A stretch of DNA of 11,064 nucleotides from assembly GCA_002422745.1 (NCBI GenBank), contig DITH01000038.1, positions 509-11,572 of the forward strand, written 5' to 3'. The notes beneath the pieces were generated by a model. That model was not told the DNA's origin. It worked only from the letters and a program-made list of their open reading frames with translations, and searched no databases. Within the stretch, counting starts at the first letter, position 1. Each line of letters begins with the position of its first letter. The stretch is from Alphaproteobacteria bacterium UBA6189 (lineage in GTDB: Bacteria > Pseudomonadota > Alphaproteobacteria > Rickettsiales > UBA3002). This document shows positions 6,786-11,064 of this stretch, piece by piece. Made by a program: the position numbers and the translations under genes.

Positions 6786-6803
6786 CGTCGCCCATGGGCG
6801 ACG
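6786..6803. terminator. Perfect 18-base palindrome between efp and suhB
   Basis: CGTCGCCCATGGGCGACG is its own reverse complement and lies 25 bases after the efp stop, between two convergent genes. It can form a stable GC-rich hairpin in RNA from either strand. No T-run follows on the plus strand, so it is a hairpin of the terminator type without the classical tail. The sequence just before it (GTGAACGG...TCTGCGTCG) resembles the left end of the dispersed repeat at 481. Confidence 0.5.
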
Positions 6804-6806
6804 AGA

Positions 6807-6828
6807 ATCTTATCGTTCGATATAAGAT
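6807..6828. terminator. AT-rich hairpin at the 3' ends of efp and suhB
   Basis: ATCT-TATCG-TT-CGATA-TA-AGAT folds as a nine-pair stem with a two-base bulge, or as ATCTTAT pairing with ATAAGAT. It is flanked on the plus-strand right side by six A residues. It lies ten bases beyond the suhB stop, so it could end the suhB transcript or stabilise its 3' end, alongside the adjacent GC palindrome. Confidence 0.45.
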
Positions 6829-6837
6829 AAAAAATGG

Positions 6838-7635
6838 TTACTCGCCCGCCAGCAGCGTTTGCAGCCGGGTGTGGATGCGGCCGTTAGTGGCGAGAATGGG
6901 GCCGCGGTCGTCGGTGACGACGGGGCTGCCATCGATCGCGGTGACCTTGCCGCCCGCTTCGCGCACCAGCAGGGTACCGGCCGACATATCCCAGATATTG
7001 AGCCGGTGGTACCAGATACCGTCCAACCGGCCGCTGGCCACGTAGGCGAGATCGAGCGCAGCGGAGCCGGAACAGCGCATAGTGGCCCCGAAATCGATCA
7101 CGCGCTCGAAAGCGCGCAGGGTAGTTTCGTAGCCGGTACGCCATTTGCGCGGCGAGGAGGTGGATAACAATAAGTCTTCCTCGCGCGCCGAGACACGCAG
7201 GCGCATATTGTTGCAAAACGCGCCCTGGTTTTTCTCGGCATGGAATAATTCGTCATGCACCGGATCGTAAATGACTCCGGCGAAGGTTTCCCAGCCTTCC
7301 TCGGTTTGCTTCTGCACGCCAATGGAAATCGAGATATAGGGGATGGCATGGATGAAATTCGTGGTGCCGTCGATCGGGTCGATCACGAAGCGCATGCTGC
7401 TATCGGGGCCCGGAATATGGCCGCTTTCTTCGGTGAGGAAGCTGAATTTAGGGCGGGCGCGCTGGAGTTCTTCGACCAGTAATTTTTCGGTCCGCAAGTC
7501 GGCCGAGGTCACGAAATTGGCAATGCCTTTTTTGGAGACTTGCAGACGCTCGATTTCACCGAAATCGCGCATGATGCCTTTTCCGGCTTTTTGGACGGCT
7601 TTGGCGATAACGGTAATGAGGGCGGATTGCGGCAT
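6838..7635 (-). CDS. suhB: Inositol monophosphatase family protein (SuhB-like)
   Basis: Mg-dependent, Li-sensitive phosphatase fold that hydrolyses inositol phosphates and related sugar phosphates. Members called SuhB also take part in rRNA antitermination in E. coli; which role applies here is unknown. The 265-residue length is typical. Metal ligands are visible in FLTEESG (residues 67-72, Glu69/Glu70), FVIDPIDGTTNF (83-94, Asp86 and Asp89) and LNIWDMSAG (212-220, Asp216). The start at 7635 has a modest AAGAG ribosome binding site six bases upstream. The gene converges on efp and diverges from the OmpA-like gene, with 137 bases between the two starts. The C-terminus (PILATNGRIHTRLQTLL) matches the family. 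The specific substrate cannot be read from sequence. Confidence 0.95.
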   Translation of the reverse strand: MPQSALITVIAKAVQKAGKGIMRDFGEIERLQVSKKGIANFVTSADLRTEKLLVEELQRARPKFSFLTEESGHIPGPDSSMRFVIDPIDGTTNFIHAIPYISISIGVQKQTEEGWETFAGVIYDPVHDELFHAEKNQGAFCNNMRLRVSAREEDLLLSTSSPRKWRTGYETTLRAFERVIDFGATMRCSGSAALDLAYVASGRLDGIWYHRLNIWDMSAGTLLVREAGGKVTAIDGSPVVTDDRGPILATNGRIHTRLQTLLAGE

Positions 7636-7693
7636 CGCTCGCTCTTAGAGGAAGCGGTTACCCACTGCAACCTCTTAATTCGCCGATTCGCGC

Positions 7694-7722
7694 TTGCCAC
7701 GCGCGCGAAGGCTTTGCTACAA
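7694..7722 (+). promoter_or_regulatory. Probable promoter of the OmpA-like gene
   Basis: TTGCCA (7694-7699) and CTACAA (7717-7722) are 17 bases apart and closely resemble the efp promoter pair. The predicted start near 7729 gives a leader of about 44 bases. It lies inside the 137-base divergent region shared with suhB. Confidence 0.45.
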
Positions 7723-7772
7723 CCCGGGGGCGCTTTCGGCATCCATTCACACGCATAAAAAACAACAACAGC

Positions 7773-10301
7773 ATGCATCCTTTCCGCACGGTCTCTCCTA
7801 TGATACGCCCGCTTCGGCTGGGGCTGCTTTCGGGTGCGTGCCTGCTGCTGTGGGCCGCGAGTGCCGATGCCCGCCAGCTGGTGCCCGATAAACCCAGCGT
7901 GGAAGTGAACCTGCAAGCGCTGGAAGCGCTGCGTTTCGTACCTGCGCCCACAACGCCCATGCCCGCTATTACCTATGCACCGCCACCGGCGCCTGCCCCG
8001 TATGTGCCGCCCGCTCCGTTAGCAGCCCCAGCACCGAGCGTTGCGGAACAAGCGCCGCCCAGTCAGCGCAAGCGTCCGCTCGAGCAACCGATTACACCGG
8101 GCAACAGCGTCGCCATTCCGCCGGTGCGAACGGCACCGGCGCCTGCGCAAGTGCCTGTGGTGAAAACATTGCCAGCGCCTGCTGCTAAGCCTGTAGTGGC
8201 TCCGCCACCTGCACCTGCACCTGCGGCCAAGCCAGCGCCGCTGCCGCTACCAAAATCGCCGCCAACCCTGGCACCGATGCCATCGCCCGTGCCCGATGCA
8301 GCCCCGGCGACCGAGCCGCCAGCCCCGTCGCGGATCGATCCGCTGCCCGTCGTGCCCGCCTCGCCCAAACCGGCGCCGATGCCCCGCCCGGCGCCGGTCG
8401 TGCCTAGCAACGCGGCACCGATGCCGCCACTCGCAACAACGGCACCGGGTAGTATCGCCATGCCCGGCAAACCATTGCCGCCGCCACCGGAATTGCCGCC
8501 CATGGTGCCGGTGGAAAAAGCCCCGCCGCCGCTGCCCGAAAGCGTCACGGAGCGGGTGGAGGATATTTATGCGCCGCCACCGGCAAAAGGTATTGTGGCC
8601 GATACCAAGGTAAAAGGCCCGAGCACGCGTCTGCTCGAGGAGCTGCGTAAGGAGCGCGCGGCGCGGGATGCGAAGTTGGCAATCTCACCGAAGGCAGCGG
8701 AAAACCCGGCGGATATCGAGGCTGCTAAGCAACGTCTGGCCGATGCCGAGGCCAAGCGCCAGGCAGCCATTGCAGCTGGAGCCAAAGCGAAGGCTGCCGA
8801 CGAAGCGGCGCGTAAACAGGCGTCGGAAGCGGCCGCCAAGCTACGGGCTGCCGAAGAAGACGCCAAACGCAAGGTCGCCGCCGAGGCAGCGAAAAAGCAA
8901 GCGGCCGAGGCGGAAGCGCAGCGGAAGCTGGCGGCGGAAAAACAACAGGCAGAAGCGGCGGAAGTCAAACGCAAAGCAGCCGAGGAAGCCGCAAAAAAAC
9001 AGGCAGCGGATGACGCGGCGAAGAAACAGGCCGCCCTTGAACAGGCCCGCGCCCGCGCCGCGGCGGACGCAAAGAAAAAGGCGGAATCAGCAGCGAACGA
9101 AGCCGAAGAGAAAGCACGATTGCAACGGATTGAAGCGCGCCGGTTGGCCGACGAAGCTGCCGCCCGGCAAAAGGCCGAAATGGAAGCAGCGGCGCGCCGT
9201 GCGAGTGCGCTTGCCAACCAGCAAGCTGAAAAATTGCCTCCCGCCGAATTGCCGATGAGCGATCGCGGGATGCTGAAGCCAGGCGCGGTGATCGCCCTGC
9301 CGAAATCCGATATCGCGCCGATGCCGGGCCTGCCGGCAAAAGAGGCCACCAAGGCAACCGGCGAAGCACCATCTTCCTTGCCGAAGTTACCCAGCCTTTC
9401 GCAACTGGAGCCCGCGAAGCCCACCATGCCGGACCTGCCATCGCTTTCAGCGATTACGGGCGAGAATGTACCGAGCTCAATGGATGTGCTGCAGCCGAAA
9501 GATGGGGTAAACGCCAAAGAATTGCCGAAGGCTGTTTCCTCGCCCTTGGCTGCGCCCAAGGCGGATGCACTACCTGTTCTGCCGGGCGAAGCGGAATTAC
9601 CGATGGTGAAACGCGAATTGCCGGAGATCGATGTGGCAGCGCCTGTAGCTACTTCCAAGCCCGCGCCGAAGCCAGTGGTAAAAGTAGCGCCTAAGCCTAC
9701 GCCGAAGGTAGAACCGAAGCCCACGCCCAAGCCGGAGCCGAAAGTAGCTCCGCTTGCCTTGCCGCCCCTCGAGAAGAAACCGGAGCCGATACCCGCGCCG
9801 GCGGTGAAGGCCGATACGCCGCCGCCATTGGCCCTGCCTGGGTTGCCGGTGATCGGTACTACAGCAAAACCTGAGACGCCACCTGCGCTGCCGCCGGTCG
9901 AGAAACCTACGCCGTCGCCCGCGCCGAAGCCGCAAACAAAAGTTTCACCACCACCGCCGCCACCCCCACCTTTGGCGATTCCAGCCCTGGGCGATAAGGA
10001 TGCCGCCCCGCAGCAACATCAGATTGCCTTCAGCAAAGACAAGACCGATCTTTCGGACGCCGCGAAGAACACGCTAAACGGGATTGCTACGACTATCAAA
10101 CAATCGCAAGCGAGCGTGCGTGTTGTGGCCTATGCTTCCGGCACGGCCGAGCAGGCATCGGTGGCGCGGCGTATTTCGCTCAGCCGGGCACTGGCCATTC
10201 GGGCCTTCCTGATCGATAAGGGCGTGAATGCTTTGTCGATCAACGTGCAGGCGCTGGGCAATCAGCAGGATGCCGATCGCGCTGAGGTGATCATTAAGTA
10301 G
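7773..10301 (+). CDS. Large exported Pro/Ala-rich, TolA-like coiled-coil protein with C-terminal OmpA-like domain
   Basis: An 842-residue envelope protein, probably exported and contacting peptidoglycan. A signal peptide is clear: RPLR, then hydrophobic LGLLSGACLLLWAASADA, with likely cleavage near residue 33. Residues about 56-276 are Pro/Ala-rich. Residues about 310-488 are an Ala/Lys/Glu/Arg coiled coil like the middle of TolA. Residues about 489-744 are again Pro/Lys-rich, with KPxPK repeats and eight consecutive prolines. Residues 749-842 are an OmpA-like domain (HQIAFSKDKTDLSDAAKNTL, then ARRISLSRALAIRAFLIDKGV). The Arg expected to bind diaminopimelate is kept in LSRA, but the usual Asp of the preceding TD turn is replaced (YASGTAEQ). 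Neither ATG at 7773 nor the in-frame ATG at 7800 has a ribosome binding site; 7800 gives the more typical signal peptide. The polyproline runs should require EF-P, encoded nearby. Confidence 0.85.
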   Translation: MHPFRTVSPMIRPLRLGLLSGACLLLWAASADARQLVPDKPSVEVNLQALEALRFVPAPTTPMPAITYAPPPAPAPYVPPAPLAAPAPSVAEQAPPSQRKRPLEQPITPGNSVAIPPVRTAPAPAQVPVVKTLPAPAAKPVVAPPPAPAPAAKPAPLPLPKSPPTLAPMPSPVPDAAPATEPPAPSRIDPLPVVPASPKPAPMPRPAPVVPSNAAPMPPLATTAPGSIAMPGKPLPPPPELPPMVPVEKAPPPLPESVTERVEDIYAPPPAKGIVADTKVKGPSTRLLEELRKERAARDAKLAISPKAAENPADIEAAKQRLADAEAKRQAAIAAGAKAKAADEAARKQASEAAAKLRAAEEDAKRKVAAEAAKKQAAEAEAQRKLAAEKQQAEAAEVKRKAAEEAAKKQAADDAAKKQAALEQARARAAADAKKKAESAANEAEEKARLQRIEARRLADEAAARQKAEMEAAARRASALANQQAEKLPPAELPMSDRGMLKPGAVIALPKSDIAPMPGLPAKEATKATGEAPSSLPKLPSLSQLEPAKPTMPDLPSLSAITGENVPSSMDVLQPKDGVNAKELPKAVSSPLAAPKADALPVLPGEAELPMVKRELPEIDVAAPVATSKPAPKPVVKVAPKPTPKVEPKPTPKPEPKVAPLALPPLEKKPEPIPAPAVKADTPPPLALPGLPVIGTTAKPETPPALPPVEKPTPSPAPKPQTKVSPPPPPPPPLAIPALGDKDAAPQQHQIAFSKDKTDLSDAAKNTLNGIATTIKQSQASVRVVAYASGTAEQASVARRISLSRALAIRAFLIDKGVNALSINVQALGNQQDADRAEVIIK

Positions 10302-10423
10302 GTTTTGGTGAAATGCAGCGCATTGCGTCGTCGATACGCCTGCCCCGTCGGTCACGTACCTTGATGTACGCTCCCTCCACGCGCGGGCTATGCTCCTAGC
10401 ACTGCTTGCGTTTGACCAAAACC
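10301..10423. repeat. Dispersed structured repeat, copy B, forming a long inverted repeat between convergent genes
   Basis: The left arm GGTTTTGGTGAAATGC starts on the last base of the OmpA-like gene's stop. The right arm, read on the minus strand, is GGTTTTGGTCAAACGC, so 13 of 16 positions match and the ends can pair over a long stem. The inside carries the core shared with the copy at 481-590: CGGTCACGTAC, TTxATGTA, GCTCCCTCC, CGCG, CCTAGCA, with CGTAC (10355-10359) facing GTACG (10366-10370). It sits tail to tail between this gene and the ABC gene, so it may end or protect both transcripts. No T-run follows. Confidence 0.75.
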
Positions 10424-10472
10424 GGCAGAATCGAAACGCGGCGGATGACAGTGCTTAGTGGTGAGTGTCTGG

Positions 10473-11064
10473 TTATTCCATGAACTGCAGATCGGCCAGG
10501 CGACGGTAGAGCGTACTTTTCTCGAGCAGTTGCGTATGGGTGCCGACTTCCTCGATATGGCCCTGATTGAGCACCATGATACGGTCGGCCTTCATCACGG
10601 TGGCTAAGCGGTGAGCGATCACCAGGGTGGTGCGATCTTTCATCACCGATTCGAGGGCGGCTTGGATGGCTGTTTCATTCTCGGCATCAAGCGCGCTGGT
10701 TGCCTCGTCGAGCAGTAACAGGCTTGGATCGCGGATGATGGCCCGGGCGATGGCGATACGCTGGCGCTGCCCGCCGGAGAATTCATGCGGATAGCGGAAG
10801 CGCCAGGCCGGGTCGATGCCGACCTCCTCCAGCACCGCATCGATCATCCGGTCGCGCGCGGCGGCATTCTCGGCCAGGCGGTGCACGGACAGGCCCTCGC
10901 CGATGATATCCGCGACCGAGAGGCGCGGGCTGAGCGAGGAGAAGGGGTCCTGGAAGACGATCTGCATCTCCCGCCGCAGGGGCCGCAGCTGGCCGGTGCG
11001 CAGCCCGGCAATGTCGCGCCCGGCAAAGCGGATCGCGCCCTCGCTGCGTTCCAGCCGCAGCAGG
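10473..11064 (-). CDS. ABC transporter ATPase, 3' part; mosaic of peptide-importer and MsbA-type sequence
   Basis: The frame is open to the window edge, giving 196 residues of an ATP-binding domain whose N-terminal part is outside. The upstream part ([18 protein letters not shown], then [39 protein letters not shown]) is the pattern of oligopeptide-type importer ATPases such as YejF or DppF. From [12 protein letters not shown] on, with [45 protein letters not shown], it is the pattern of MsbA-type lipid/drug exporters. Visible motifs: Q-loop VFQDP, signature SGGQRQR, Walker B LLLLDE, H-loop AHR. Walker A lies outside the window. By hand count GC is about 72% in 10801-11040 and about 56% in 10501-10680. 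The switch falls inside the conserved block at 10740-10778. The downstream half is native to this genome by composition; the rest may be foreign or misassembled. Confidence 0.85.
   Translation of the reverse strand, partial: LLRLERSEGAIRFAGRDIAGLRTGQLRPLRREMQIVFQDPFSSLSPRLSVADIIGEGLSVHRLAENAAARDRMIDAVLEEVGIDPAWRFRYPHEFSGGQRQRIAIARAIIRDPSLLLLDEATSALDAENETAIQAALESVMKDRTTLVIAHRLATVMKADRIMVLNQGHIEEVGTHTQLLEKSTLYRRLADLQFME

Noticed and set aside
8063..8548. 161-codon Gly/Ala-rich minus-strand frame resembling a glycine-rich protein
   Set aside because: It is the complement of Pro/Ala codons of the real gene (GGN opposite CCN), so the Gly-richness is an artefact.
8567..9730. 387-codon Ser/Ala/Phe-rich open frame on the minus strand
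   Set aside because: It is the antisense of the coiled-coil and Pro-rich gene. Low-complexity Ala/Lys/Glu codons lack stops in this frame, and the translation is compositionally odd with no motif.
10844..11026. 60-codon Cys/Arg/Ser-rich minus-strand frame at the right edge
   Set aside because: It is a shifted-frame shadow of the GC-rich ABC ATPase segment.

Overview
The window looks like chromosomal DNA of an alphaproteobacterium with a GC content in the high 50s percent. The evidence is the cluster gap - pgk - small ORF - class I (DhnA/FbaB-type) aldolase, a ThiE variant with an EPxLLxWW segment, and the alphaproteobacterial flavour of Pgk (NGPVGAFE, STAGGAFLEWLEG). I cannot name the genus from sequence alone.

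Layout, left to right. The 3' half of gap (glyceraldehyde-3-phosphate dehydrogenase) runs in from the left edge. It is followed by about 970 bases without a plus-strand gene. That stretch holds one full copy and one partial copy of a dispersed, hairpin-forming repeat, a short tandem duplication, and two or three small minus-strand ORFs, two of them with good ribosome binding sites. Next comes pgk, overlapped at its end by a 114-codon gene, which in turn overlaps tail-to-tail with a small membrane-anchored minus-strand gene carrying a [13 protein letters not shown] motif. Then come fba (class I aldolase), a 39-residue minus-strand membrane micro-protein sharing its stop region, an unrecognised 331-residue soluble protein, thiE, and efp. 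Two tail-to-tail hairpins separate efp from suhB (inositol monophosphatase family, minus strand). Divergent from suhB is a large exported protein with a signal peptide, a Pro/Ala-rich segment, a TolA-like coiled coil, a second Pro-rich segment and a C-terminal OmpA-like domain. It ends in a second full copy of the repeat, arranged as a long inverted repeat between convergent genes. The right edge is the 3' part of an ABC transporter ATPase on the minus strand.

How the genes work together: gap, pgk and fba supply triose/hexose-phosphate steps of glycolysis and gluconeogenesis. thiE makes thiamine phosphate, and efp serves translation at polyproline stretches. The OmpA-like neighbour is extremely proline-rich, including a run of eight prolines, so it is an obvious EF-P client.

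Most worth a second look: (1) the right-edge ABC ATPase is a mosaic. Its upstream half is a peptide-importer (YejF/Dpp-type) ATPase at about 72% GC and its downstream half is an MsbA-type exporter ATPase at about 56% GC, with the switch inside the conserved [13 protein letters not shown] block. This points to an assembly chimera or a recombination event. (2) EF-P has PGNLRSF at the tip loop where PGKGxAF with a modifiable Lys is expected. (3) pgk and thiE share TGGATTATA-N8-ATG with no Shine-Dalgarno, consistent with leaderless mRNAs. (4) A structured intergenic repeat lies at gene ends. No CRISPR array, tRNA, rRNA, transposase or recognised defence system was seen.
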